DNA from: an uncultured Eubacterium sp.
GTDB taxonomy: Bacteria > Bacillota > Clostridia > Oscillospirales > Acutalibacteraceae
Reading direction: 5' to 3'
DNA length: 13,374 nt
NCBI GenBank assembly: GCA_910584985.1
Contig: CAJUDJ010000036.1
Span: 1 to 13,374, forward strand
Shown piece after piece: positions 4,827 to 12,807 of this stretch (position 1 is its first letter; each line of letters begins with the position of its first letter). The translations under genes were made by a program, and so were the position numbers. The notes beneath the pieces are model-generated. The model worked only from the letters and a program-made list of their open reading frames with translations, had not been told where the DNA came from and ran no database searches.

Positions 4827-5426
4827 TTATATAAGGCTTCTTCCCTCTATTGCTCTTGAAAGGGTAACCTCATCTGCATATTCCAGATCGCCGCCGACAG
4901 GCACACCGTAAGCCAGCCTTGAAACCGCAATGCCCATTGGCTTAAGCAGCCTGCTGATATACATAGCGGTCGCCTCCCCCTCCACAGTGGGATTGGTGGC
5001 CATAATGACTTCTTTAACCTCTCCGTCCGACAAACGGGCAATCAGCTCTTTGATTCTGATCTGGTCAGGACCAATATTATCCATAGGCGATATGGCGCCG
5101 TGAAGCACATGATATGTACCCTTTATCACATGGGTGCGCTCTATTGCCGCAACATCACGCGGATCTTCCACAACACAGATTTCGCTTTTATCCCGCTTTT
5201 CATTTTTGCAGATGGAACAAAGATCATCATCCGCCAGATTACAGCAGATTTTGCACTGCTTTATTTTTGTGTGCGCATCCGTAATAGCATCAGCAAAGGC
5301 TTTTGCATCCTCATCACTCAGGCCGAGCACATAAAATGCCATTCTCTGAGCAGATTTATGCCCCACACCCTGCATTCTTTCAAACTGATCTATTAAATTC
5401 TGAAGCGGCGCCAGATTATAAGCCAT
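4827..5426 (-). CDS. recR: Recombination mediator RecR
   Basis: 199 residues, the standard length. In order: the helix-hairpin-helix region (MQGVGHKSAQRMAFYVL, residues 18-34), a four-cysteine zinc finger (Cys58, Cys61, Cys70, Cys73), the Toprim domain (ICVVEDPRDVAAIERT from residue 83, with ATNPTVEGEATA at 143-154) and the C-terminal VPVGGDLEYADEVTLSRAI block. RecR acts with RecO (and RecF) in loading RecA onto SSB-coated single-stranded DNA at gaps. The ATG at 5426 has AAGGAG 5 nt upstream. It sits 19 nt after ybaB, reproducing the common dnaX-ybaB-recR operon, which suggests co-transcription. Confidence 0.98.
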   Translation of the reverse strand: MAYNLAPLQNLIDQFERMQGVGHKSAQRMAFYVLGLSDEDAKAFADAITDAHTKIKQCKICCNLADDDLCSICKNEKRDKSEICVVEDPRDVAAIERTHVIKGTYHVLHGAISPMDNIGPDQIRIKELIARLSDGEVKEVIMATNPTVEGEATAMYISRLLKPMGIAVSRLAYGVPVGGDLEYADEVTLSRAIEGRSLI

Positions 5427-5445
5427 AACTACTCCTTAATGCATT

Positions 5446-5790
5446 TTAAAGTCCCGGAATATTCATTCCGCCTGTAACAGAGGAAAGCTCGCGTTCCGAT
5501 TCCTCTTCAATCTGGCGCATAGCCTCATTCAGTGCTGCCACCAGCATATCCTCAAGCATTTCAACATCTTCGGGATCAACTACCTCCGGGTTAATGCCGA
5601 CTGCCTTAACCTCATGCTTTCCTGTTACAGTAACTTCTACCATACCGCCGCCTGAGGAAACAACATATTCCTTTTCTGCAAGCTCTGCCTGCTTTCTTTC
5701 AATATCCTCCTGCATTTTCTGTGCCTGACGGAGCATATTCTGCATATTTTTCGGGCCGCCGCCCATTCCCTGCGGAAGTCTTGCTTTCAT
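5446..5790 (-). CDS. ybaB: YbaB/EbfC family nucleoid-associated protein
   Basis: 114 residues. It has a glycine/methionine-rich N-terminus (QGMGGGPKNMQNMLRQAQKMQ), a long amphipathic helix, the conserved VEVTVTGKHEVKAVGINPEVV core and the acidic helix DVEMLEDMLVAALNEAM. The family forms dimers that bind DNA without strong sequence demand and is called YaaK in Bacillus. AAGGAG lies 7 nt before the ATG. It is 23 nt downstream of dnaX and just upstream of recR, a very conserved neighbourhood; the function of this pairing is not established. Confidence 0.96.
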   Translation of the reverse strand: MKARLPQGMGGGPKNMQNMLRQAQKMQEDIERKQAELAEKEYVVSSGGGMVEVTVTGKHEVKAVGINPEVVDPEDVEMLEDMLVAALNEAMRQIEEESERELSSVTGGMNIPGL

Positions 5791-5813
5791 AATGGTTCTC
5801 CTTTGCTTTAAAC

Positions 5814-7499
5814 TTATTCAATATTTATATTGATATTCCCCCGGGCCATTGAAATCAGGTCCTCCAGAGGATCCCTTTTAACCGTTTCTTCCTTCTTTTT
5901 GAAAATTCCAAGCTTATAATGCTTGCCTGTAATATCAAAAAGTGCCTGTTTGATTGCCTTTGAGTGTGTAGACATTCTGATAAATTCCCGAAGCATCGGA
6001 TTGCTGCTTTCAAGAAGAAAATATTCCCCTCTTACATAACCCGTCGCATCGTTCAGCACACCGTAAATGGCAATATCGGATTTATAAATAGCATCCATAA
6101 ATTCGGCCCATTCCGAAAATTCCGTCTGCACAGGTTCCTGCTGCGAAACTTCTTCGGCTGCTTCTGTTTTGTCAGCGGTCTGCAGAAGATCAGGCTGCTT
6201 TTCGGCTTCGGCCGTATCCGTATAAGCGGTCGGAACAGATTCGCTTTCCGTTATCGGCTCTGCTTCTTCGGTTATTTTTTCTTCGGCCGGTTTCATTTTG
6301 GGCATGCTCTGCCGAACTTCCGTTTTTACGGGCGGAGAGACTGAAATGCTTATTCCGTTTTTAACCGCCCTTTCAAGTGCCGATATTCTGTCTAGCAATG
6401 CATCCGCAGAAGAATCCAGTCTGGGTTGGCAAAGCTTGACAAAGCTCATTTCCATTTCTATTCTTGCATTTGCACCGCCCTTTATTACAGTTAAGGTATT
6501 CTGAAACAAATCAAGTGCAAAAATAATCTTAGCAAGTGTAAAATTTTCAGCAGAGGACACAATTGTATTATATTCATCCTCCGTGCATATGATAAGCTCC
6601 CTGTTTTTCTTAACGGTTTTAACAATAAGAAAATTTCTGAAATGGTTAATCATTTCAACACACAGGCGTTCCATATCATAGCTGTTCTGATGAAGCCTGC
6701 TGATTATGTTGAGCGCTTCACCGCTGTTTTGATTGCAGACCGCATCGGAAAGCTCATAAAGCGCTTCCCTGCCGGCAATTCCGGCAACCTCTGAAACAAG
6801 GGCAGAATCTATATTTTTGCTTCTGCCTGCGCATTGATCAAGAATGGAAAGTGCATCACGCATTCCGCCGTCTGCAATTCTGGAAATCAGAATGGCTGCA
6901 TCATCGGCAAGCGTCATTCCTTCAAAACCAGCCACCTCTTTCAGCCTTAAAGCCATGGTTTCAGGCTGAATACGCTTGAAATCAAAACGCTGGCAGCGTG
7001 AAAGAATGGTTGCAGGAAGGGCATGCACCTCTGTTGTGGCAAGAATAAAGATAACGTGTGCAGGCGGTTCTTCAAGCGTTTTGAGAAGTGCATTGAAAGC
7101 ACCCTTTGAAAGCATATGCACCTCATCAATAATATAAACACGGTATCTGCCCCTTGTGGGCGTATAGTTTGCTTCTTCCCTTAAATCACGGATGTTATCC
7201 ACGCCGTTGTTGGAAGCTGCATCAATTTCAATCACATCATAAATGCTGCCCGAATCCAGCCCCCTGCATATTTCACATTCGTTGCAAGGTTCGCCGTTTT
7301 CATTATGCGCACAGTTTACCGCCTTTGCAAGAATTTTTGCGCAGGTGGTTTTTCCGGTTCCCCTTGAGCCTGTAAAAAGATAGGCGTGGGATATTCGGTT
7401 TTCCCTGATTTCATTAATCAAAGTGGATGTAACATGTTCCTGCCCGTAAACATCCGAAAACACTTTCGGGCGGTATTTACGATATAAAACCTGATACAA
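5814..7499 (-). CDS. dnaX: DNA polymerase III subunit gamma/tau
   Basis: 561 residues from the TTG at 7499. It has the clamp-loader AAA+ module: the Walker A GSRGTGKTT (44-52), a zinc module with Cys63, Cys72, Cys75 and Cys78, the Walker B VYIIDEVHM (Asp125, Glu126), the sensor/arginine-finger region ATILSRCQRFDF, then domain III. After residue ~370 comes a low-complexity Glu/Thr-rich linker (~400-460) and a tau-like tail ending KKKEETVKRDPLEDLISMARG. The frame runs 58 codons further upstream, but that stretch is the SRP RNA gene. TTG at 7499 is chosen because AAGGGGG lies 8 nt upstream and the protein then begins at YQVLYRKYRPK, the usual DnaX N-terminus. There is no room for a separate promoter between the SRP RNA terminator and the start. 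Confidence 0.97.
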   Translation of the reverse strand: MYQVLYRKYRPKVFSDVYGQEHVTSTLINEIRENRISHAYLFTGSRGTGKTTCAKILAKAVNCAHNENGEPCNECEICRGLDSGSIYDVIEIDAASNNGVDNIRDLREEANYTPTRGRYRVYIIDEVHMLSKGAFNALLKTLEEPPAHVIFILATTEVHALPATILSRCQRFDFKRIQPETMALRLKEVAGFEGMTLADDAAILISRIADGGMRDALSILDQCAGRSKNIDSALVSEVAGIAGREALYELSDAVCNQNSGEALNIISRLHQNSYDMERLCVEMINHFRNFLIVKTVKKNRELIICTEDEYNTIVSSAENFTLAKIIFALDLFQNTLTVIKGGANARIEMEMSFVKLCQPRLDSSADALLDRISALERAVKNGISISVSPPVKTEVRQSMPKMKPAEEKITEEAEPITESESVPTAYTDTAEAEKQPDLLQTADKTEAAEEVSQQEPVQTEFSEWAEFMDAIYKSDIAIYGVLNDATGYVRGEYFLLESSNPMLREFIRMSTHSKAIKQALFDITGKHYKLGIFKKKEETVKRDPLEDLISMARGNININIE

Positions 7500-7519
7500 T
7501 ATGCACGCCCCCTTATAAA

Positions 7520-7670
7520 AAAACACGGCCTGCATTCTCAGCGTAACGTACAGACTTGTCTGCGGCGCACAGAATAATCCACTTATTGCTGCTCGGTTCC
7601 CCGCCTGACAAGGTTCGTAGCATCCCGTCGCACAGGGCCCATACGCTACGCTGAAAATGCAGCCGCTTAT
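7520..7670 (-). ncRNA. ffs: Signal recognition particle RNA (bacterial small type)
   Basis: The conserved domain IV is clear on the minus strand: GAACCTTGTCAGG, then CGG-GGAA-CCG (a GNRA tetraloop on a 3-bp stem), then AGCAGCAATAAGTGG (about 7618-7576). Long flanking strands pair to close the molecule: GGCTGCATTTTCAGCGTA (7664-7647) against TACGCTGAGAATGCAGGC (7545-7528). The length is about 150 nt with no room for an Alu domain. The closing helix is followed by GTG and seven T's (7523-7517), so it doubles as the terminator. The RNA binds Ffh and directs membrane proteins to the translocase. The ends are estimates; transcription probably begins near 7688. The SRP RNA-dnaX order matches Bacillus (scr-dnaX). 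Confidence 0.93.
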
Positions 7671-7694
7671 CAACTGCTTATATTAAGCAATAGT

Positions 7695-7723
7695 ATTATA
7701 TACTATTTTTAATCTGAAATCAA
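7695..7723 (-). promoter_or_regulatory. Strong promoter of the SRP RNA (and dnaX operon)
   Basis: On the minus strand TTGATT (7723-7718), a 17-nt spacer and a perfect TATAAT (7700-7695) predict a start at G7688. The promoter overlaps the last codons and stop of the flavin-reductase-like gene (stop at 7709-7711). Transcription of dnaX, ybaB and recR seems to depend on read-through past the SRP RNA terminator from here. Confidence 0.85.
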
Positions 7724-8209
7724 TACTTTTTCTATTTCACTGAAATATATATAATGCATATCATGGTCCGAATACCATTTCGGCATGATTTCATCGTCAA
7801 GAAAACTGCTTTCATCCAGAAGCTGCACAGCCCTTTTTCTGCAGATTAGCACCAGCTCAGCCTCTTTAAAATACGGCGCTTTCTCATCATAAACAGGTGT
7901 AAGCCCCGTTTCCTTCACCTTATCATAATCCCTGCCGCTTTTTGCACCGCAGATTTTCAGCGAATCCTTATGTGCTTCGCTGAAAAAGCAAAGCGAAAAA
8001 TGGGTTTCATTATCCATAAGCGTTTTGGTATATCTGCTTTCACGCACATAAACCGTTGCCGCGTCTTTTCCCCAAAGCGCACCGATTCCGCCCCAGGAAA
8101 CCGTCATAGGATTGCAGCCTTCCCCGTCCTTTGCTGTAAGAAGCGCCCAGTTATCTGCAAGCAGCTTTACAACATTTTCCTTTACATCTCTGATATTAAT
8201 TTCTTTCAT
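7709..8209 (-). CDS. Flavin reductase-like / FMN-binding split-barrel protein
   Basis: 166 residues from the ATG at 8209, chosen because GGAGG stands 8 nt upstream; an upstream extension to 8290 is open but lacks a site and crosses the promoter. The sequence follows the flavin-reductase-domain pattern: a short N-terminal helix, NWALLTAKDGEGCNPMTVSWGGIGALWGKDAATVYVRESRYT for the flavin-binding barrel strands, then FSLCFFSEAHKDSLKICGAKSGRDYDKV, the phosphate-proximal segment seen in NADH:FMN oxidoreductase and flavoredoxin relatives. FMN binding is likely; whether it reduces free flavin or another electron acceptor is unknown. It is monocistronic with its own promoter; its end overlaps the SRP RNA promoter and no terminator intervenes. 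Confidence 0.85.
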   Translation of the reverse strand: MKEINIRDVKENVVKLLADNWALLTAKDGEGCNPMTVSWGGIGALWGKDAATVYVRESRYTKTLMDNETHFSLCFFSEAHKDSLKICGAKSGRDYDKVKETGLTPVYDEKAPYFKEAELVLICRKRAVQLLDESSFLDDEIMPKWYSDHDMHYIYFSEIEKVLISD

Positions 8210-8228
8210 AATGCACACCTCCGTACTA

Positions 8229-8257
8229 TTTATATTAAAGCAAAACACAAAAATCAA
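8229..8257 (-). promoter_or_regulatory. Promoter of the flavin reductase-like gene
   Basis: On the minus strand TTGATT (8257-8252), a 17-nt spacer and TATAAA (8234-8229) lie just upstream of the GGAGG and ATG, giving a very short leader of about 12-15 nt. Confidence 0.75.
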
Positions 8258-8264
8258 CCGAAAA

Positions 8265-8289
8265 TGCCCGATAGATAATCCACCGGGCA
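8265..8289 (-). terminator. Probable terminator of the lemA-DUF2207 operon
   Basis: TGCCCG (8265-8270) pairs with CGGGCA (8284-8289), loop 13 nt, with only four T's following on the minus strand. It is a modest terminator but well placed, 9 nt after the DUF2207 stop and before the next promoter. Confidence 0.5.
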
Positions 8290-8298
8290 AAAATTTTA

Positions 8299-10029
8299 TT
8301 ACCAGCTTCCGCCGCCTCCGCCGCCCGAGCCACCGCCGGAGAAACCGCCCCCTCCGCCGGAAAAGCCGCCTGAGGAGGAGCTTTGCGGAGCAGATGTCAT
8401 CGCATTTGCAGCCGAATTGAAGGTGCTGTTCATAAAACTCCAGAACAGCATTCTGTCAAACATGGAACCGCCGTACCACTGCGGCGGCTGAAACTCAATG
8501 CCTTCAAAGTTCTTTGTCCACGCATCGGAAACACCAAGCACATAGGCATAAGGCAGAATATCATAATAATAGGTTGGGTTTTCATCAACAAGCATTTCAA
8601 GCCGTTCTTTTTCCGCTGTTTCAAGGAATTTCTTAAAACCTGTAATTTTCTGCAGCATTTCATGCCCTTTTCCCGTTCTTCTTCTTATGAAGAAAGACAG
8701 TATCAGGGAAACAGCTGCAATTCCAAGACCGGCAACCATTGCAATTTCTTTTTCACTGCCGCCGATTGTGCCTGAACGGATAAAACAGGCGGCAACACCG
8801 CTCAGAACGGAAAGCAAAACACCCACAAGCACAAACGTCATGGATTTTGAATCAAACACAAGCTTTCTGTTTTCAAGCGAATTCACATCCGAAACAATAT
8901 AGTTTACCGTTGTATAAAATTTGTTTTCAAGATCTTTCTTATAAACCCTTGTTCTTCCGTTTTTAAACAGGCCGTCAAAAAAACGCCTTTTGCGGCTGTC
9001 GCCGCCGTCATACGGCTTAACATATTCAATCATAAAATCCGTTTTATTTTTGAACATGGAATTCTTAACAAACTGATTAATTTTCAAATATCCCTCATTG
9101 GCAAGCTCTATCATAAGCGGAATTACATCACGGCCCGTAACAGTGCCTTTAAACCAAAACGCAACATCAATGCTGCTCATATTTTCGGGAGGATAGAATT
9201 CAACAACCTCTACCACTTTTTTATCCCTGCCGAATTTTATCCAAAGAATAAGAACAACAAGAAATGCAGCAAGCGGAATCAGCACCATAAGGGAAAGCCG
9301 TGCATAATAAGCTGCCATATTGAAATAGAAATATCCCTCAGGAAGCTCTGCTCTTAAAGTAAGAGCCTCATTCGGCGACAATCCCTCAAGAATTCTGCCG
9401 CTGATTTCATTGCCCGAAACAGAGAATTCCACTGTTTCCGTTCCCACAGTGCCGTATGTTCCGGTTGATATGCCAATCTTATCCGCATCAAATTCCTTCG
9501 GCATTGTAACAGTAAAAGAAGCATTGTCAATATAGGTATCCCATTCGCCGCCGATTAAATTAAAATAAAGTTCGTCAAACCCTTCGCCAATATCCTTTCC
9601 CATAACATAGGAATAGGAAATGGTGTAATCCTTGCTGTTATACACAAATTTATCAGGATCGCCGATCTGAACAACATAATAGCTGCCCTCTGCCGATGCT
9701 TCATACGGATCGCTGACGGAAACATTTTTAACCTTGGCGTGTGTTGTACCTGTTGAGCCGTCTGCCCGCTGAACACGATTGGAAAGCGGAATTTTTCTGA
9801 AAATACCGTGCCGCTGCTGATTGAAATACACCGAAATCTTTTCGGTGATTTCAAGCGTGTTGTTTTCAAGCACATTGATTTTAATATCATAGTTTTCAAT
9901 ATAGTAATCCTTATACGGATGATTTTTTGCGAGCGGTGAAACCACATCATTCGCAAAAACCGGAATTGCCGACAGAACCATTATAAGCAATGCAAAAAAG
10001 AAAACGGCAGATTTTTTTAAAACCTTCAT
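8299..10029 (-). CDS. DUF2207 domain membrane protein with Gly-rich C-terminus
   Basis: 576 residues. An N-terminal signal peptide (about 1-26, ending IPVFAND) precedes an extracytoplasmic beta-rich DUF2207 domain (about 40-235; DYYIENYDIKINVLENNTLEITEKISVYF, RHGIFRKIPL). Transmembrane segments follow at about 244-266, 398-416 and 429-448. Between the first and second is a ~130-residue domain with winged-helix-like DVIPLMIELANEGYLKI. The tail from residue 553 is almost only Gly, Ser and Phe and ends GGGGSW. The role of the family is not known; it is thought to act at the membrane with LemA proteins. The start overlaps the lemA stop by one base (TGATG), with AGGTGG 7 nt upstream, so the two are translationally coupled. 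Confidence 0.92.
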   Translation of the reverse strand: MKVLKKSAVFFFALLIMVLSAIPVFANDVVSPLAKNHPYKDYYIENYDIKINVLENNTLEITEKISVYFNQQRHGIFRKIPLSNRVQRADGSTGTTHAKVKNVSVSDPYEASAEGSYYVVQIGDPDKFVYNSKDYTISYSYVMGKDIGEGFDELYFNLIGGEWDTYIDNASFTVTMPKEFDADKIGISTGTYGTVGTETVEFSVSGNEISGRILEGLSPNEALTLRAELPEGYFYFNMAAYYARLSLMVLIPLAAFLVVLILWIKFGRDKKVVEVVEFYPPENMSSIDVAFWFKGTVTGRDVIPLMIELANEGYLKINQFVKNSMFKNKTDFMIEYVKPYDGGDSRKRRFFDGLFKNGRTRVYKKDLENKFYTTVNYIVSDVNSLENRKLVFDSKSMTFVLVGVLLSVLSGVAACFIRSGTIGGSEKEIAMVAGLGIAAVSLILSFFIRRRTGKGHEMLQKITGFKKFLETAEKERLEMLVDENPTYYYDILPYAYVLGVSDAWTKNFEGIEFQPPQWYGGSMFDRMLFWSFMNSTFNSAANAMTSAPQSSSSGGFSGGGGGFSGGGSGGGGGGSW

Positions 10030-10586
10030 CAGAATTCCACCTTTACAGCTGCCCTTTCAGTCTCATTTTCAACAACAAACATCTGCTTTGCCGTAAAATG
10101 AAACATAGATGCAACAATGCCCGAAGGAAACATCTGCACTTTATTATTGTAGGATTTAACAACCGCATTGTAAAATTTTCTTGCATTTGCAATGTCATTT
10201 TCAACTGTCTGAAGCTGATTCTGAAGATTTACAAAATTCTGGTTTGCCTTTAAGTCCGGATAACTTTCGGCAAGCACATTGATGCTTGCAAGCCCTTTTG
10301 AAAGTTCACTGTTTGCAGCAATTTTATCCTCATCCGATAAATCCGTATATCTCCCGTTTCTGGCTGCAATCACCTTTTCCAGCGTTTCAGCTTCATGCCT
10401 TGCATAACCCTTAACGGTTGCAACCAGATTCGGAATCAGATCCCAGCGTTTTTTTAAATAAACATCCATTGTGGAAAATGCTTCCGACACGGAATTCCTT
10501 CTTCTGATAAGTGAATTGTAGGTTGCACCGATATAAAGCAGAATAAGCACAACCAGCACAACAATTGCAATAACCGCGTATTTCAT
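10029..10586 (-). CDS. lemA: LemA family membrane protein
   Basis: 185 residues. One N-terminal transmembrane helix (about 4-23) leads into the diagnostic LemA coiled-coil region: YNSLIRRRNSVSEAFSTMDVYLKKRWDLIPNLVATVKGYA, then SKGLASINVLAESYPDLKANQNF and the ending FPSGIVASMFHF-KQMFVVE. The family is a membrane-anchored helical bundle of unsettled function, often beside DUF2207 or TPM-domain proteins, as here. The ATG at 10586 is preceded by AAAGGA at a longish spacing of about 11 nt. It is the first gene of the two-gene operon. The 150-nt upstream region holds inverted repeats described separately. Confidence 0.95.
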   Translation of the reverse strand: MKYAVIAIVVLVVLILLYIGATYNSLIRRRNSVSEAFSTMDVYLKKRWDLIPNLVATVKGYARHEAETLEKVIAARNGRYTDLSDEDKIAANSELSKGLASINVLAESYPDLKANQNFVNLQNQLQTVENDIANARKFYNAVVKSYNNKVQMFPSGIVASMFHFTAKQMFVVENETERAAVKVEF

Positions 10587-10633
10587 AAATAATCAAATCC
10601 TTTCAAACAATTCGGAAATTAAATATAAGTTTT

Positions 10634-10666
10634 AACCTAGGTTTAAGCCAGATAGGGATAAACCTA
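10634..10666 (-). promoter_or_regulatory. Inverted repeats upstream of lemA (possible operator or leader hairpin)
   Basis: AACCTAGGTT (10634-10643) is a perfect 10-bp palindrome. Its right half (TAGGTTTA, 10638-10645) is also repeated inverted as TAAACCTA (10659-10666) with a 13-nt gap. It lies 48-80 nt before the lemA start, near a possible -10 (TATATT, about 10628-10623) for which no good -35 is seen. This could be a repressor site overlapping the promoter, or a hairpin in a longer leader. Confidence 0.35.
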
Positions 10667-10738
10667 TGCCTAATTCCTTAAAAATATTTTAGCACATGGA
10701 AATACAATAAACAATATTTACCTGAACATTTTATCAAA

Positions 10739-10768
10739 AAAGCCTTTCTGCTTAATCAGAAAGGCTTT
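10739..10768 (-). terminator. Terminator of the uxuA-uxuB operon
   Basis: A perfect 12-bp stem, AAAGCCTTTCTG (10739-10750) with CAGAAAGGCTTT (10757-10768), loop of 6, followed on the minus strand by a T-run. It begins 13 nt after the uxuB stop. Confidence 0.92.
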
Positions 10769-10781
10769 AACCGTTTTTGAT

Positions 10782-11630
10782 TTATACACCCGAATAGGCA
10801 CTGAAGCCGCCGTCCACAGCTATGCTGGTTCCCGTTATGAAGCCCGAATACGCCTCATCACAAAGGAACAGCAGCGCGCCGTCAAGTTCCTCTGCTTCGC
10901 CGAACCTGTCCATCGGTGTGGCAGCAAGAATTTTCTTTGTGCGTGCCGTGGGCGAGCCGTCCTCATTCCAGAGCAGTGTTTTATTCTGCTTGGTTGAGAA
11001 AAAGCCCGGTGCAATCGCATTTACACGGATTCCCATCGGAGCAAAGTGAACAGCCATCCATTCCGTAAAATTCTTAACTGCCGCCTTGGCTGCCGAATAA
11101 GCAGGAATTCTTGTAAGCGGTCGGTAAGCATTCATAGAGGTTACCATAACAATGCAGGCATTCTTTTTTTCAACCATATCACGGGCAAACACCTGTGTGG
11201 GAATCAGCGTGCCGAGAAAATTAAGATTGAACACAAAGCTTATCCCGGCAGGATCAAGATCAAAAAAGGTTTTAACATTTTCATCCTTCTGAAGAAGATC
11301 TATTTTTTCAAGTGTATCCTTTGTGGTTGTGCCTTTCGGATTATTTCCGCCTGCACCGTTTAAAAGGATATCACAGGTGCCGAGTTTTTCGGCAATCACA
11401 TCTCTTGCCTGCTGCATGGATTCGGGTTCAAGCACATTGCAGGCAACGGCAATAGCGATTCCGCCGTCTGCGTTGATTTCATCCGCACATTTCCGTGCTG
11501 CCTCTTCATTCAGATCAAGCACAGCCACTTTGCAGCCCTGCTTTGCAAGTGTTTTGGCAAAAGCACCGCAGATTACACCGCCGCCGCCTGTAACTACCGC
11601 CACTCTGCCGTTTAAATTTTCGTGTGTCAT
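10782..11630 (-). CDS. uxuB: SDR-family D-mannonate oxidoreductase (fructuronate reductase)
   Basis: 282 residues, a short-chain dehydrogenase/reductase. It has the Rossmann glycine motif TGGGGVICG (14-22), Asp39 ending beta-2 (VAVLDL, suggesting NAD preference), NGAGG (91-95), catalytic Ser165, Tyr178 and Lys182 (YSAAK), and the PGFF and C-terminal TGTSIAVDGGFSAYSGV blocks. An insertion after NGAGG (residues ~100-128, TTTKDTLEKIDLLQKDENVK) is typical of the SDR-type mannonate oxidoreductases such as Bacillus YjmF/UxuB. Together with uxuA it interconverts D-fructuronate, D-mannonate and 2-keto-3-deoxygluconate. The specific substrate is inferred from this neighbour as much as from the sequence. 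The start has AGGAG 7 nt upstream and lies 25 nt after uxuA. Confidence 0.9.
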   Translation of the reverse strand: MTHENLNGRVAVVTGGGGVICGAFAKTLAKQGCKVAVLDLNEEAARKCADEINADGGIAIAVACNVLEPESMQQARDVIAEKLGTCDILLNGAGGNNPKGTTTKDTLEKIDLLQKDENVKTFFDLDPAGISFVFNLNFLGTLIPTQVFARDMVEKKNACIVMVTSMNAYRPLTRIPAYSAAKAAVKNFTEWMAVHFAPMGIRVNAIAPGFFSTKQNKTLLWNEDGSPTARTKKILAATPMDRFGEAEELDGALLFLCDEAYSGFITGTSIAVDGGFSAYSGV

Positions 11631-11655
11631 TTCAAATCTCCTATATCAAAATCCG

Positions 11656-12726
11656 TTATTTTCTGCTTTTTTCAACAGCTTCCCATAAACCGTTCAGATA
11701 GCTGACGCCGAGTGCCCTGTCATAAAGACCGTAACCCGGCCGGGCAACCTCTCCCCATATCATTCTGCCGTGATCGGGGCGGATATACCCGTCAAATCCG
11801 GTTTCCTGCAATGCCTTTACAATTTCATACATATCCAGTGAACCGGCATTGCTTTCGTGCGAGGTTTCGTTGAACCACTGATTGTTGATGGAAACATTGC
11901 GCAGATGCGCAAAATAAATCCGTTTACCGATTAACGGATCCCGGATAATATCAACAAGATCATTATCGGGGCTTGCACCGAGTGAGCCTGTGCAGAGCGT
12001 AATTCCGTTATATTTATTCGGCACCATTGTTAAAAGCTTTTTAATGGCTTCCTTGCCTGTTATAATTCTCGGCAGACCGAAAATGCTCCACGGCGGATCA
12101 TCGGGATGAATTGCCATTTTAATATCGCATTCCTCGCATACAGGCATAATCGCTTCCAGAAAATATTTCAGATTGTTCCAGAGATCATCTGCCGTTACAT
12201 CCTTGTACTTTTCAAAAAGTGCTTTAATTTCACCCATTCTTTCCGTTTCCCAGCCGGGCATGGCATAGCCGTTTGAATTGCTGTCTATCTCCCTGAACAT
12301 ATCCTCAGGTGATTTGCCCTCTACCTGTTTTCCGTCATAGCAAAGGCAGGTTGAGCCATCCGCAAGCGGCATATAAAGATCTGTTCTCGTCCAGTCAAAA
12401 ACAGGCATAAAGTTGTAACAGATACATTTAACGCCGACCTTTGAAAGATTTCGGATTGAGATTTTGTAATTTTCAATCAGCTGCTCTCTTGACGGCAGAC
12501 CAAGCTTTATATCCTCATGCACATTCACGCTTTCGATACATTCCATGGAAAACCCTGCAGCAGTGATTTCATCATACATTTTCTGCACGGCATCCATTTC
12601 CCATACCTCACCGGCAGGAAGATAATGCAGTGCCGGCACAACACCTGTTACATTCGGAATCTGCTTTATCTGTTCCAGGCTTACCGTGTCAAGTTCCTTG
12701 CCGAACCAGCGAAAAGTCATCTGCAT
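11656..12726 (-). CDS. uxuA: Mannonate dehydratase
   Basis: 356 residues, the length of Gram-positive UxuA. It is a TIM-barrel enzyme that dehydrates D-mannonate to 2-keto-3-deoxy-D-gluconate in glucuronate breakdown. N-terminal FRWFGKELDTVSLEQIKQIPNVTGVVPALHYLPAGEVW is characteristic. The metal-site residues of the family are in place: His207 (AIHPDDPPW), Cys245 (TLCTGSLG), His274 (FAHLRN) and Asp318 (IRPDHGRMIWG). The ATG at 12726 has AAAGGAGG 8 nt upstream. It is the first gene of the uxuA-uxuB operon, behind its own strong promoter. No hexuronate transporter, isomerase or KDG enzymes are in the window. Confidence 0.97.
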   Translation of the reverse strand: MQMTFRWFGKELDTVSLEQIKQIPNVTGVVPALHYLPAGEVWEMDAVQKMYDEITAAGFSMECIESVNVHEDIKLGLPSREQLIENYKISIRNLSKVGVKCICYNFMPVFDWTRTDLYMPLADGSTCLCYDGKQVEGKSPEDMFREIDSNSNGYAMPGWETERMGEIKALFEKYKDVTADDLWNNLKYFLEAIMPVCEECDIKMAIHPDDPPWSIFGLPRIITGKEAIKKLLTMVPNKYNGITLCTGSLGASPDNDLVDIIRDPLIGKRIYFAHLRNVSINNQWFNETSHESNAGSLDMYEIVKALQETGFDGYIRPDHGRMIWGEVARPGYGLYDRALGVSYLNGLWEAVEKSRK

Positions 12727-12773
12727 AAAACATTCCTCCTTTATCTTTTTTATTCTTATGTGCTTTCATCCCT

Positions 12774-12802
12774 ATTTTATCACAAAAATTTTTCCATTTC
12801 AA
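12774..12802 (-). promoter_or_regulatory. Promoter of uxuA-uxuB
   Basis: On the minus strand TTGAAA (12802-12797), a 17-nt spacer and TAAAAT (12779-12774) preceded by TGA (extended -10). The start would be near 12767, a 40-nt leader. It lies immediately after the yqfD stop. I see no clear catabolite-responsive or regulator operator. Confidence 0.8.
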
Positions 12803-12807
12803 TAATC

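Noticed and set aside
7500..7673. 58-codon N-terminal extension of DnaX
   Set aside because: This stretch is the SRP RNA gene. The DnaX family start and a good ribosome-binding site are at 7499.
8210..8290. 27-residue N-terminal extension of the flavin reductase-like protein
   Set aside because: It crosses the promoter and terminator; the GGAGG before 8209 fixes the start.
8300..8375. GC-rich repeats at the end of the DUF2207 gene
   Set aside because: They are GGN glycine codons of the Gly-rich tail, normal for this protein family, and not an independent repeat.
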